Shown: piece by piece, positions 1 to 8,599 of the stretch | How positions within the stretch are numbered: position 1 is the stretch's first letter | Layout of the letters: each line of letters opens with the position of its first letter | Origin: an uncultured Nitrospira sp. | GTDB lineage: Bacteria > Nitrospirota > Nitrospiria > Nitrospirales > Nitrospiraceae | DNA length: 64,000 nt | Assembly (NCBI GenBank): GCA_902500775.1 | Contig: CABVRZ010000001.1 | Location: forward strand, 1-64,000 | Direction of reading: 5' to 3' | The notes under the pieces: generated by a model | Database searches by the model: none | Seen by the model: only the letters and a program-made list of their open reading frames with translations | What the model was told of the DNA's origin: nothing | Made by a program: the position numbers and the translations under genes

Positions 1-707
1 GCCGAGAGGACCGCCGCCTGATTCCATTTACACACCTATTGACAGGATCTCTTCACAATCAGTACACAGTACTATTTTTTCGACGTGGCCCCGTACGGAT
101 GTCATAGCCATACCTGTAGCGGGTGAGTAGCGGTGTCCGGGCTGCACTCGAAGATGACAATTGAGATAGATGCATATGGCTCGGCTCCCTCTATACAGAC
201 AGTGCATCAGACCACGGGGCTCGGAGCGACGCGAGTGCGACGACACCCCACCGGCTGGCGAGCGCCATTCTCCACTACCCAGGAATCACAGTTATCCCAC
301 CTTGCCCCCTCCAACGACAAGTCCGAGAAGACAGAGTACCGCAACCACAAGAAAGCCGACCACACATCCTATGGTGATAGTTGCTCCAAACTGCATTTCC
401 TTTGTCGTAGGAAACCAGTCAACAAGCACATCACAAGACTTTTTGCCGGCACCCCATGAACCGGCTGTTTCATGACCACACACAGCTATTCCATTCAAGC
501 GGTCTACCAACGTCAGATCTTCAGCTGGACGTTACCCTCTCCAATTTTATAGGGGCTGACGTGGCTAAGCAACTCCAGAAGGGACACTCCAGAAGGGACT
601 ACGCTTAACACATGCTCTTCCCCAGAAAGAGTCGGCTGCCCGTCCGAATCCAGCAGCGCAGGCTGTAACATTTCGTCGCGGGCACTACGGTATGAGCTTC
701 CGCAGAG
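1..707. other. Gene-poor stretch at window start
   Basis: I see no convincing gene here. Several short overlapping open frames exist on both strands, but none has a good ribosome binding site or a recognisable product. The only protein-like piece is a minus-strand frame of about 34 codons (about 396 down to 292) with one hydrophobic segment followed by a glycine-rich end; it could be a tiny membrane peptide but lacks support. A 14-bp tandem duplication lies at 572-599. The region continues into transposase remnants and looks like decayed accessory DNA. Confidence 0.5.
572..599. repeat. 14-bp tandem duplication
   Basis: The unit actccagaagggac occurs twice back to back (572-585 and 586-599) with no mismatch. 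It lies in non-coding DNA about 110 bases before the transposase remnant. It may be a slippage product or a scar of an insertion. Confidence 0.85.
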
Positions 708-820
708 TTAGTCACGCTCATCGGCTTCGATCTCACCTGAAAGAGCAACACCCTCTTGCTTACTGGTGACTAATTGACGGAGCCTCTGAAAAAAGACCAC
801 CACTGTCCGTCCTTGCACCG
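708..820 (-). mobile_element. IS1595-type transposase remnant, inverted N-proximal piece
   Basis: Read on the minus strand, this stretch encodes a run resembling the part of IS1595/ISXO2-like transposases just before and including the first catalytic acidic residue: a FFQRLRQL-type segment followed by LSGEIEADE. In the family this motif is followed directly by a YFGG segment. Here it ends in a stop, and the continuation is found on the opposite strand starting at about 822. It is therefore a broken piece. The longer open frame on this strand, up to 1256, is only the antisense of the second piece. Confidence 0.65.
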
Positions 821-821
821 T

Positions 822-1199
822 GGCTGTGGCGGGGTGCGCAACGGACGGCGCGGATGGGGTGCAGCTGAGAAAGTGCCTGTCTTTTGGATATGAACGCGAG
901 GCGGGAAGGTGTATACCGTAATCATCCCGGACGCCAAAGCCCAGACCTTGATTTCCATCATTCAAGAGAAAATGACCCCGGATCGCAGCGTCTCCACCGA
1001 TAGCTTTCAGATGTACGACGTGTTGGATGTCTCGGAGTTTCATCACACGCGTGTCAGTCACAGCAAAACCTTCGGGTGGAAACGCGGGCACCACATCAAT
1101 GGTATTGAGAACTTTTGGAACCAAGCGAAGCGGCACTTGCGACGCGTCAACGGCATCCCGAAAAGTAGTTTTTCCTGGTTCTTGAACGAATGCGAGTGA
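822..1199 (+). mobile_element. IS1595-type transposase remnant, C-terminal piece
   Basis: The plus strand encodes the middle and C-terminal part of an ISXO2-like DDE transposase: GGVRNGRRG, then KVPVF, RGGKVYT, VIIPDAKAQTL, a HSKTF segment, and the catalytic-region motif HINGIENFWNQAK, ending near LNECE. An in-frame TGA at 891-893 interrupts the conserved strand just before RGGKVYT, and the N-proximal piece lies inverted at 708-820. The element is inactive. I found no terminal inverted repeats. Confidence 0.75.
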
Positions 1200-1289
1200 C
1201 GGGTCACTGGTTCCGGTCATAACGCCTTGTTGAACCAACTGAAATCTTGATATCAATCCAAGGTCACCAATAGCTACATCAGTCCCATT

Positions 1290-3371
1290 TCATATCGTCG
1301 TCGGGGACGCCTGCATAGCAGACAATATCGCACTGTCTAATGACCGAGACGGCGGAAGTCCGGTTACCTCGAGGATCTCCAGCTCGTTCAGCGTTTCGCG
1401 AGAAAGCAGCGCATCGGCGAGTGCCTCGAGTTGTTTCCGGTGCGCCATAAGTAGTTCCTTGGCCTGCTCATGGCTGTCATGAATGATCTTCAGCACCTCG
1501 GCATCGATGGCGTTAGCCGTGTTCTCACTGAACGGTTTCGCCCCCATGAATCCAGGTGATCCATTCAAATACGGGTTGTCCTTCGGGGCCAGTTGAACCA
1601 AACCAAGCCTGTCGCTCATGCCCCATCGCGTGACCATCCGCCGCGCCAAATCGGTCGCCTGCTCGATATCATTCTCAGCTCCCGTGGTTTTGATTCCATA
1701 CACAACTTCCTCCGCTGCCCGTCCACCCAACATGCCGATGATCCGTGCGCGAAGATACGGTTCGGGATAGTTATAGCGATCGCTCTCAGGTCGCTGATAG
1801 GTGACGCCAAGGGCCTGTCCACGTGGAACGATCGTGACCCGGTTCACCGGATCAGCGCCTGGGACGACGAGGCCCAATATGGCGTGCCCACCCTCATGAT
1901 AGGCGATTCGTTCGCGATCCGCCTGGTTGAGAAGGATCGGACGCTCGGGGCCGAGCACGATTTTCTCCAGCGCATCGAGAAAGTCTTTCTGATAGACCTC
2001 GTTTTGACTGCGCCGAGCAGCCAACAGGGCCGCCTCGTTCACGAGGTTTCTGATATCAGCTCCGGAGAACCCGGGTGTCACAGCCGCAAGATCACCGAGA
2101 ATTGCACCGTTGGCGAGCGGCACGTTCCTGGTGTGGACTTTTAGGATTGCCTCGCGTCCCGCTTTATCCGGAAGATTAACCACAATCCGACGATCAAAAC
2201 GACCAGGACGTAACAACGCTTTATCCAACACGTCCGGCTGGTTCGTCGCCGCTAGGACGATGATGCCCTCTCGGCTCGAGAATCCGTCCATCTCGGTGAG
2301 GATTTGGTTCAGAGTCTGCTCCTGCTCGCTCGAGCCACCGATTGCCATCTGTCCCCGAGCACGACCAATGGCATCGAGCTCATCAATGAAAATAATCGCC
2401 GGGGCATGTTCACGCGCTTCCTTGAACAGATCCCGCACGCGGGCCGCCCCTACCCCGACGATCATTTCGACGAACTCTGCTGCACTCATGGAAAAAAATG
2501 GCACCCCAGCTTCTCCAGCCACTGCTCTGGCAAGGAGCGTCTTCCCGGTGCCAGGAGCACCAATCAGCAGCACACCTTTCGGGGCGGTTCCGCCCAGTCG
2601 GGTGTACTTACTCGTATCCTTAAGGAAATCCACGATTTCAATTAACTCGTTCTCAGCTTCGTCGATGCCTGCCACATCGTCGAATCTGACCTTCGTCTGT
2701 TTTTCTTGATCGTACCGACGTGCCTTGCTCTTTCCGATACCCATCAGACCCCCGCCCATCAATCCCCCGCCCTGTTGTGCCGCTCGTCGAAAGAGCCAAA
2801 TATAGAAACCTATAAAGAGGAGGCCTGGCCCGAAACTGAAAAGCACTGTAAGGAACGGACTGGCTTGTTCCTGAATCGGCTTGGCGCTGATTTCTACACC
2901 GTTCTTAATCAAGAATGCCTCCAGCCCCTGATCTACAAATGCAGGCAGAATGGTCGTGAAGTGTGTGGTCATGGTAGGGACACCAGTGGTTGGAGGTCTC
3001 TGCTGATTCCCTTTGCCCTGCCCGGAGTCTAATGGCTCCACACCCTTGCCCTCAATTGGCGGATAGGCCACCGGGGCAATGAAGCGACCGCTAATGGTTT
3101 CGCCTTCGCCATAAATCGCGCCGACGTTGCCGCTTCCTACTTGTTTCTTAAAGAATGTATAGGGCACAGTAGTCAGCTCCTCATGTGCGGGCAGAAAGAG
3201 CCTGACAATGAAGTAATTGATGAATAAGAGCCCTAAGAACCATACCCATGTATGACGCGGAGGCATGGTGGCTGGCTGAGTCCTGCCTGTGGCTCTTGGT
3301 TCACCTGGTTGATCAGCGAGGCGCTTATTCTGTTCAACGTATCGTCGATCAGCCATCAGTAATCCTGACAT
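1290..3371 (-). CDS. ftsH: ATP-dependent zinc metalloprotease FtsH
   Basis: Membrane-anchored AAA+ protease that extracts and degrades membrane and some soluble proteins at the inner membrane. The 693-residue product has a TM segment near residues 41-60, a periplasmic domain, a second TM near 173-193, Walker A GAPGTGKT (about 271-278), Walker B IIFIDELD (about 326-333) and the zinc site HEGGH (about 492-496). A further conserved Asp lies in [10 protein letters not shown] chose the ATG at 3371 because an AAGGAG lies nine bases upstream; an ATG seven codons earlier has no such site. The pore loop reads IVG where the family usually has FVG, and the N-terminal cytoplasmic tail is longer than usual, so this may be a diverged paralogue. 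The small lipoprotein gene lies just upstream on the same strand. Confidence 0.95.
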   Translation of the reverse strand: MSGLLMADRRYVEQNKRLADQPGEPRATGRTQPATMPPRHTWVWFLGLLFINYFIVRLFLPAHEELTTVPYTFFKKQVGSGNVGAIYGEGETISGRFIAPVAYPPIEGKGVEPLDSGQGKGNQQRPPTTGVPTMTTHFTTILPAFVDQGLEAFLIKNGVEISAKPIQEQASPFLTVLFSFGPGLLFIGFYIWLFRRAAQQGGGLMGGGLMGIGKSKARRYDQEKQTKVRFDDVAGIDEAENELIEIVDFLKDTSKYTRLGGTAPKGVLLIGAPGTGKTLLARAVAGEAGVPFFSMSAAEFVEMIVGVGAARVRDLFKEAREHAPAIIFIDELDAIGRARGQMAIGGSSEQEQTLNQILTEMDGFSSREGIIVLAATNQPDVLDKALLRPGRFDRRIVVNLPDKAGREAILKVHTRNVPLANGAILGDLAAVTPGFSGADIRNLVNEAALLAARRSQNEVYQKDFLDALEKIVLGPERPILLNQADRERIAYHEGGHAILGLVVPGADPVNRVTIVPRGQALGVTYQRPESDRYNYPEPYLRARIIGMLGGRAAEEVVYGIKTTGAENDIEQATDLARRMVTRWGMSDRLGLVQLAPKDNPYLNGSPGFMGAKPFSENTANAIDAEVLKIIHDSHEQAKELLMAHRKQLEALADALLSRETLNELEILEVTGLPPSRSLDSAILSAMQASPTTI

Positions 3372-3594
3372 GGAGGTCGGCTCCTTCAGCATAATATTTG
3401 TGCTCCCGGTAAGCGTGACGTACTAGCAACCTGTTTCTTCGCCAACGTCGAAAACGCTTTCTCTCTGCGCGTTGGACAACTACTTGATCCTTTGCCCTTC
3501 AGGAATTCATCACTCAGGGTAAGACCCATGTTCCATACATGATCAGGTGAGTACTACTCATCACGATTCGACTACACCACACCAACAGGAACGG

Positions 3595-3855
3595 TTATCG
3601 CCCAGTAGGCCACCCGCCGGACAGGTTTTCTGTACCATTCATAATAGGTGGAGACCCAGCAGTATTTCCTGGAGGTGCTACAATGTTGCCGGCAGTGTTA
3701 GGATAATACGGAGGATGAGCCCGAGGAATGGTGCTGCCAGCCTCACCAGTATGCTGGGATAAGGAGTTCTTCGTTTCCTTCGGAACACAACTCACAGACA
3801 CGAGGATCAGGGCGACGACAGAGATCGCAAACAATCCGTGACCTCTCGGACTCAT
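3595..3855 (-). CDS. Small predicted lipoprotein, unknown function
   Basis: An 86-residue protein with a signal peptide and lipobox (VSVSC, Cys about 23), followed by a Pro/Gly/Asn-rich, probably disordered tail. After lipidation it should sit on the periplasmic face of the inner membrane or in the outer membrane. The start is secure: a full AAGGAGG lies five bases before the ATG. It sits between the peroxiredoxin pseudogene and ftsH, all on the minus strand, so it may be co-transcribed with ftsH. I recognise no family, and nothing in the sequence gives a function. Confidence 0.7.
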   Translation of the reverse strand: MSPRGHGLFAISVVALILVSVSCVPKETKNSLSQHTGEAGSTIPRAHPPYYPNTAGNIVAPPGNTAGSPPIMNGTENLSGGWPTGR

Positions 3856-3901
3856 ACGTCCTCCTTCGTTCAGATCTTCCCGACCAGATCAAGACCCGGT
3901 T

Positions 3902-4434
3902 TCAGTGTCTTTTCTTCAGCCTGCAGCTCGCTGGACAAACTTCGACGCCGCCCTGTTCGCTTACGAACGACGCCGCTTGCAGCTCGCAGAGCAACTCTTC
4001 CATATTGCGACCAATGGCGTGGTTAGGCACTTCACAGACACACTGTTTGCGGTCGGGATCGAAGACAACGGTGCCGCGTAGGGCCACTCCCTCTTGCGAC
4101 AGGCGCACATCAAGTTGCTGAGCCACGTCTCCACCGGGATCAGCCGCCAACGGGAACGGCAAGTCCTTGACGGCAGGAGACATGTCTCGCCAGGCTTTAT
4201 GAATGTGGGCGGAATTCGCACGGATCCCGAGCACTTCCGCGTTCAGTTTCTGAAACTCTGGATAGAGTATTCCCATCTTTGTAATTCCGTTGGACATATG
4301 AATGTGAAGTCGCCAGGCTAAAACATCATACTCAGCGACTTCACAGAGTAACTCTTCAATTCACTCTGCCTAATGTCATCTTGATGAAAGATTTGACAGA
4401 TTCCTTCCGGAATTTCTTGTCCGATCATTGGCAT
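3902..4434 (-). pseudogene. Peroxiredoxin (AhpC/Prx type) pseudogene
   Basis: Read with its lesions, this is a whole 2-Cys peroxiredoxin. It starts at ATG 4434 (MPMIGQEIPEG) with an AAGGAG upstream. The peroxidatic motif PGDFTFICPTEL follows, then YPEFQKLNAEVLG and, near the end, the resolving-type GVEVCPA. Two lesions break it. A TAG at 4320-4318 stands where the family has Tyr before PGDFTF. A one-base deletion near 4281-4277, in a short A run, shifts the frame between CPTEL and LYPEF. The 131-codon frame from 4297 lacks the peroxidatic Cys and should be inactive if made. The functional gene would have reduced peroxides in the cytoplasm. Two independent lesions make a sequencing error less likely. 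Confidence 0.8.
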
Positions 4435-4695
4435 GCATGACTCCTTCACGGTTCATAGTGCTGGGTGGCCTGATTATTCTTTTCACATCGTTTCCAACAA
4501 CCCCGTGTTGTTGGTGCTCATTTGGTGTTTCACCCCATCATGAGGCCCAGATCTTGCCCTTACTTCGTGTGGTCTGTCAGGTCGGCATTCATGCTCATTC
4601 ATCTCTGCCATCAGATATGTAGCTCGGGACTTTGGCAGTGTCTTACCCTATTCAAGCAGTTCTTGTGTATGTCGTGCAGCTAGCAACAACCCTAG

Positions 4696-5370
4696 GACAA
4701 GACCTGCCTTCATATCCGCGTCTTATATAAATGCATTGCCCGTGCCTTCTCAGAAGACGGAACCCTTGAGACTCCGAAGAGCGGCCATGGTCGAACCGTG
4801 GATCTTTCACAGGCCCTCACGGCGGTACTCGCTCGCCATCTCATGACCCTGAAACAAGATCGGCTGAAATACGGCTGGACGGATCAGACGCCCTGGCTGT
4901 TTGTGACGAAAAGCGGGACTCCATTGGATCCTGCCAATGTGCGTCGCGCGATGACCAGCGTGCTGAAGCAAGCCAAGCTTCCGCTCCACTTCACACCCCA
5001 TTGTCTCAGGTACACCTACGCCTCGGTTTTGCTTTCCGAGGGTATCCCAGCCCCTTACGTTCATGAGCAATTGGGACACGCGATGATTGAATTAACGGTG
5101 AGCACCTGTGGGAGATGGTTGAAGAAAAAAGCACCTGGAGCATTGGATCGCCTCAACGCGATACCGGCTCACTCGGAGAAGGCGGTAGCTCGTGGTAGCA
5201 GAAGGGGCTTCTGCACAGAATCCCCAGATCGGAGGAGTTCTGCAACTGCCATGAAATTTCATGGAAGAGTATGGAGCCGGCGACCCGGATTGAACGGGCG
5301 ACCTGCGGTTTACGAAACCGCTGCTCTACCAACTGAGCTACGCCGGCACCTTGGTGAGATGGGAGGATGA
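4696..5370 (+). pseudogene. Phage-type tyrosine recombinase, truncated
   Basis: C-terminal catalytic part of an integrase. It keeps the motif TPKSGHGRTVDLSQAL (about 4770 on) and the HCLRYTYASVLLSEG box holding the catalytic His and Arg. The last motif reads HEQLGHAMIELTVSTCGRWL, with Cys where the family has the nucleophilic Tyr. The N-terminal half is missing: a stop lies in frame at 4693. Recognisable similarity ends around 5165, and the rest of the frame runs into the antisense of the tRNA-Thr gene. A truncated integrase lying next to a tRNA is the usual footprint of an old island insertion. Confidence 0.75.
5275..5347 (-). tRNA. tRNA-Thr (CGT anticodon)
   Basis: The minus strand folds as a 73-base cloverleaf: acceptor GCCGGCG paired with CGCCGGC, D-stem GCTC/GAGC, anticodon stem GCGGT/ACCGC with loop TTCGTAA (anticodon CGT, reads ACG), and T-arm GCCCG/CGGGT around TTCAATC. 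The discriminator base is U. CCA is not encoded (TCC follows the acceptor). It lies immediately downstream of the integrase fragment and may have been its attachment site. Confidence 0.95.
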
Positions 5371-5449
5371 CTTGATAGGATATAACTCAGGCATGATAAC
5401 GACCACCGGCATGACTGTCAATTACAGTCTGCCGCGCCAACATAGTCCA

Positions 5450-7525
5450 TCATGGCCCAACCTGGATAAGGTTTTGAGGAGAAATGGAGTCCCTTGCTGA
5501 AGACTCCGGCGCCGTCGGGATTGAGGAGGGTTTTGGATTATTTCCCCTAGCCACAGGATAGATCCGAGCCATTCCTCCACGACCGACTTGTGGCAAGCAG
5601 AGAGGCTCTTGTTTCGTTCTCAATTGTTCACGCGTGACACCAATGACCTGACTACGCGCATACATACAGAGTTCCCCTGCTGTGACGGTATTATCTCGAT
5701 TCAGATCGGCTACGCCCTGCAGGCCCTTCAAGAGATAGTAGGTAAACAAGCCATGCTTGCCTTGGCCGTACGCCTGGGCTTCCTGCAACTTCCTGTTGCC
5801 CACCATCCACATCTCCACATCCTTCCTTGTCTCACTGAACCCCGACTCCCAATCCGGTGGGGGAATAACGGCAAGATCAGCACCGGGAACTGGGTCCAAC
5901 GAGACATCGAAGAAGAGCACCACCCGATGAATCGGAAGTCGTTGGATAGCTTCCTGCATCCGGCGGACTGGATAAAGTCCACTTGGCCCTGATGGCGCTC
6001 CATCATGCGCCATCAGAGACACCGCCCCCGTCCCACCATCGACGATGGCACGCCCAGAAAAAAACACATAGAGATCGGTGGCCGCATCCGCCCGTTTGCG
6101 TAACCATCCTTCAAACGTCTCTTCCAATTCCCCCAGCGAGGCTTGGCGATCAAGCAGTACTCGCATCCGCTCGCGTGGCACGTTCCCAATCGTGTGAAAG
6201 TATTCCGCCATCACTGCCGCATCGTGGCTGGCATGGTTAACCACCGGCACCTGCTCATCACGAAAGCGTCCGATACCGATCGAAATGATCACGGCCTTCG
6301 GCTCCTTAAACGCCGAAAGTGTGCTCGGCAGCTGATCAACAGCGGGACCCCTCTCACCATCGGTCTGCTTTGGCTTTGCCCTGAACGCAAAGTTCTTGGG
6401 AGGCGACACAAGACCCATCGGGCTCGCGGACCGGAGACTCAGCGAAAGTTCTCCGTAAATGGTGGCATCGGTTGCTGTAACCTGTTTCGTGAGCCTAGTG
6501 CGCCTGATTTCTCCAGGCTGGAGCGTCCCTACAGCTATCTCCCCCGGAAATACCGAGGCCAATTCGTCCTTTCCCTCAACCACGAGGACAACGTCCTTAG
6601 CCTCCACAGCCCCTTCATTCTTGATCTCGGCTTCGACCGTAATGGACTCGTCAGGATCCAAGAACTGGTCTCGGCTTTCATCTCGAATAATCGCTCGAAA
6701 ACTCAGTTGGGCGAGCTGTACAGCTTCAGGAGGAGTCGCCTGGCCCAGCTGACCCATTTCTGATGCCGTGGGGGGAGAAGGAATCGCTGCGTCACCGGCA
6801 GTTAAAGCTCTCGTTTCAGGTTTGGACTGGCTAGTAATTGGTTTCCACGTGTCTTTCGTCGCAGCATACTCTTGTATCTGGGACGAGAGCGCCATCTGCT
6901 TTGTCAGACTATCGGCTACCGAATCGATCGCTTCCTGCAGAATGCCGTCCAGTCCCTCAACGACACAAGAATGCTCGGCAATCGTCACCGTCCCTCGTCC
7001 AACCCCTTCCAATTTCTTACTGAAGAGCACAGTTCCATCGCGGGCCAAAAAAACCATTTCCATTCCGACTGTCGCCGTGGCTGGGTAGCTCCCATAGCCT
7101 TGGGGTGGAATGGCAAGTTGAACTCGTCGACTGCCAACACCGACTTCGACTGCCCCATCGGAAGCAAGTGGCTCCTCCACCTGTCCCTGCGTGATCACAT
7201 GGTTGAACGCGCCGTTCAATTTTTTGGGGATGGAAGTAACCAGTACATCCGCAAATGCCACCGTCTTCCTAGCACCACAGGGGGTATCATAAGACACTTC
7301 GGCAGCCGTCACGCTTGGCGAAAACCAGACGACCGGTGACAGAGGAATCACTTGTGGGTTACTGGGTGCTGGTGCCTGGGTGAATAGGGAGCAGCCAGCC
7401 ACGATCAGGATGCTCACCACAACACCACAGCAACGGACGAGACCGCAACTCGCCTTCAACCAATGGTTTTGAGGGAACCGGAGATTCTTCACAGAGTGGT
7501 TATACCGAATTCGCCGTGGTGTCAC
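5450..7525 (-). CDS. Caspase-fold lipoprotein, probably catalytically dead
   Basis: A 691-residue exported protein. A signal peptide ends in lipobox IVAGC (Cys45). A domain at about 60-215 has no family I can name. A CARDB-like beta-sandwich follows at about 273-380 (segments such as ITVEAEIKNEGAVEAKDVVL). A C14 caspase-like domain starts near 408 (AVIISIGIGRF). Where active family members have the catalytic SGHG, this one has SGRA (490-493); where they have the catalytic Cys after LDAC, it has FFDVSLD (538-544). The typical tail GLFTYYLLKGLQG and an EF-hand-like DLNRDNTVT loop (about 592-615) are kept. I infer a binding or scaffold role rather than proteolysis. The start is uncertain: the first GTG has no clear ribosome binding site. 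The gene is divergent from the prenyltransferase. Confidence 0.75.
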   Translation of the reverse strand: MTPRRIRYNHSVKNLRFPQNHWLKASCGLVRCCGVVVSILIVAGCSLFTQAPAPSNPQVIPLSPVVWFSPSVTAAEVSYDTPCGARKTVAFADVLVTSIPKKLNGAFNHVITQGQVEEPLASDGAVEVGVGSRRVQLAIPPQGYGSYPATATVGMEMVFLARDGTVLFSKKLEGVGRGTVTIAEHSCVVEGLDGILQEAIDSVADSLTKQMALSSQIQEYAATKDTWKPITSQSKPETRALTAGDAAIPSPPTASEMGQLGQATPPEAVQLAQLSFRAIIRDESRDQFLDPDESITVEAEIKNEGAVEAKDVVLVVEGKDELASVFPGEIAVGTLQPGEIRRTRLTKQVTATDATIYGELSLSLRSASPMGLVSPPKNFAFRAKPKQTDGERGPAVDQLPSTLSAFKEPKAVIISIGIGRFRDEQVPVVNHASHDAAVMAEYFHTIGNVPRERMRVLLDRQASLGELEETFEGWLRKRADAATDLYVFFSGRAIVDGGTGAVSLMAHDGAPSGPSGLYPVRRMQEAIQRLPIHRVVLFFDVSLDPVPGADLAVIPPPDWESGFSETRKDVEMWMVGNRKLQEAQAYGQGKHGLFTYYLLKGLQGVADLNRDNTVTAGELCMYARSQVIGVTREQLRTKQEPLCLPQVGRGGMARIYPVARGNNPKPSSIPTAPESSARDSISPQNLIQVGP

Positions 7526-7576
7526 AACCGGTTAAGGCCCGTTGACAGCCAATTTCCACTGGGCTAAGGTCGCAGC

Positions 7577-8470
7577 ATGTCTGCTCCAGCAGCGTCCTCA
7601 TCAGCGGCGTCTTCTGCCGTTCCTTGGTCTGCGCTTGCCAGATTGATCCGCTTACCGAACCAGACTGGCACGTATCTGTTGCTCTTACCCACCATGTGGG
7701 CATTGGTCCTCGCAGCGCAAGGGATTCCACCCATGAAGGTGCTGGTGATTTTTATCGGAGGCGCGTTCGTGATGCGAAGCGCCGGCGTCATTATGAATGA
7801 CTTAGCCGATCAGGCCTTTGATCGGCAGGTCACCCGCACCAAGACTCGGCCCTTGGCATCCGGAGAGTTATCTCGCCGTCAAGCATATACCTTGCTTGGT
7901 CTATTATTAGTAGTAGCAGCTGGCCTACTACTCGCTCTCCCCCCACTGGTTGCCTGGCTCTCCCCTGTGGCCGTTGGTTTAGCGGCGCTCTATCCTTTTT
8001 CCAAACGATGGATCCACATCCCTCAGGCTATGCTTGGAATTGCCTTTGGCTGGGGAACGATCATGGCGTGGGCCGCTGTACGAGAGCACCTGGACCTCTC
8101 TGCATGGCTCCTCTTTGCCGCAACCGCTGCATGGGCCATAGGCTATGACACAATCTATGCCGTGCAGGACGTAGAGGATGACCGGAGAGTCGGAGTCAAA
8201 TCAGCTGCACTCTACCTTGGCTTAAATCTCCACCGAGGTGTGGGGTTCTCTCTCGCGACCATGCTGGTTTTTTTGTCCACCGCGGGCTGGCTCAACCAGC
8301 TGCACTGGTCGTTCTATTGTATGCTGCTGGGCGTGGGACTGTTTTTCATGAATCAGGTGAAACACCTGCAACAACCGGTCTCTCCTCCCCAGGCCTTCGC
8401 TATGTTCCGCGCCCATGTCTGGGCTGGCGTCGCGATTCTTCTTGGATTGTTGGCAGGCGTTACAGTCTAA
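7577..8470 (+). CDS. UbiA-family prenyltransferase
   Basis: An integral membrane enzyme that transfers a polyprenyl chain onto an aromatic quinone precursor. The 297-residue protein has about eight hydrophobic segments. It carries both Asp-rich motifs: NDLADQAFDRQ near residue 74 and DVEDDRRVG near residue 196. It is closest in pattern to 4-hydroxybenzoate polyprenyltransferase (UbiA). The same subfamily includes the prenyltransferase of the futalosine menaquinone route, which would suit a menaquinone-using organism; sequence alone does not separate these. It adjoins the quinol-oxidising respiratory cluster. An AAGG lies upstream of the ATG. The 51 bases shared with the divergent caspase-like gene must hold both promoters. 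Confidence 0.85.
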   Translation: MSAPAASSSAASSAVPWSALARLIRLPNQTGTYLLLLPTMWALVLAAQGIPPMKVLVIFIGGAFVMRSAGVIMNDLADQAFDRQVTRTKTRPLASGELSRRQAYTLLGLLLVVAAGLLLALPPLVAWLSPVAVGLAALYPFSKRWIHIPQAMLGIAFGWGTIMAWAAVREHLDLSAWLLFAATAAWAIGYDTIYAVQDVEDDRRVGVKSAALYLGLNLHRGVGFSLATMLVFLSTAGWLNQLHWSFYCMLLGVGLFFMNQVKHLQQPVSPPQAFAMFRAHVWAGVAILLGLLAGVTV

Positions 8471-8599
8471 CAGAAGACTGTACGCATCATGTAGAGCAAC
8501 CTAAGCGGATGATCGACTCGAACGTGAGCCCGTTTCCCTTCTTCGGCTCATGATCGGTAGGGCACCTCAGTCGTGTTGCTCAGGCTGAGTGTCAATCTA

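Noticed and set aside
708-1256. 182-codon minus-strand frame as a full gene
   Set aside because: Most of it is the antisense of the plus-strand transposase piece; only the end at 708-820 resembles a protein family.
4428-4622. 64-codon hydrophobic plus-strand frame
   Set aside because: No ribosome binding site, overlaps the start of the peroxiredoxin pseudogene, and no family resemblance.
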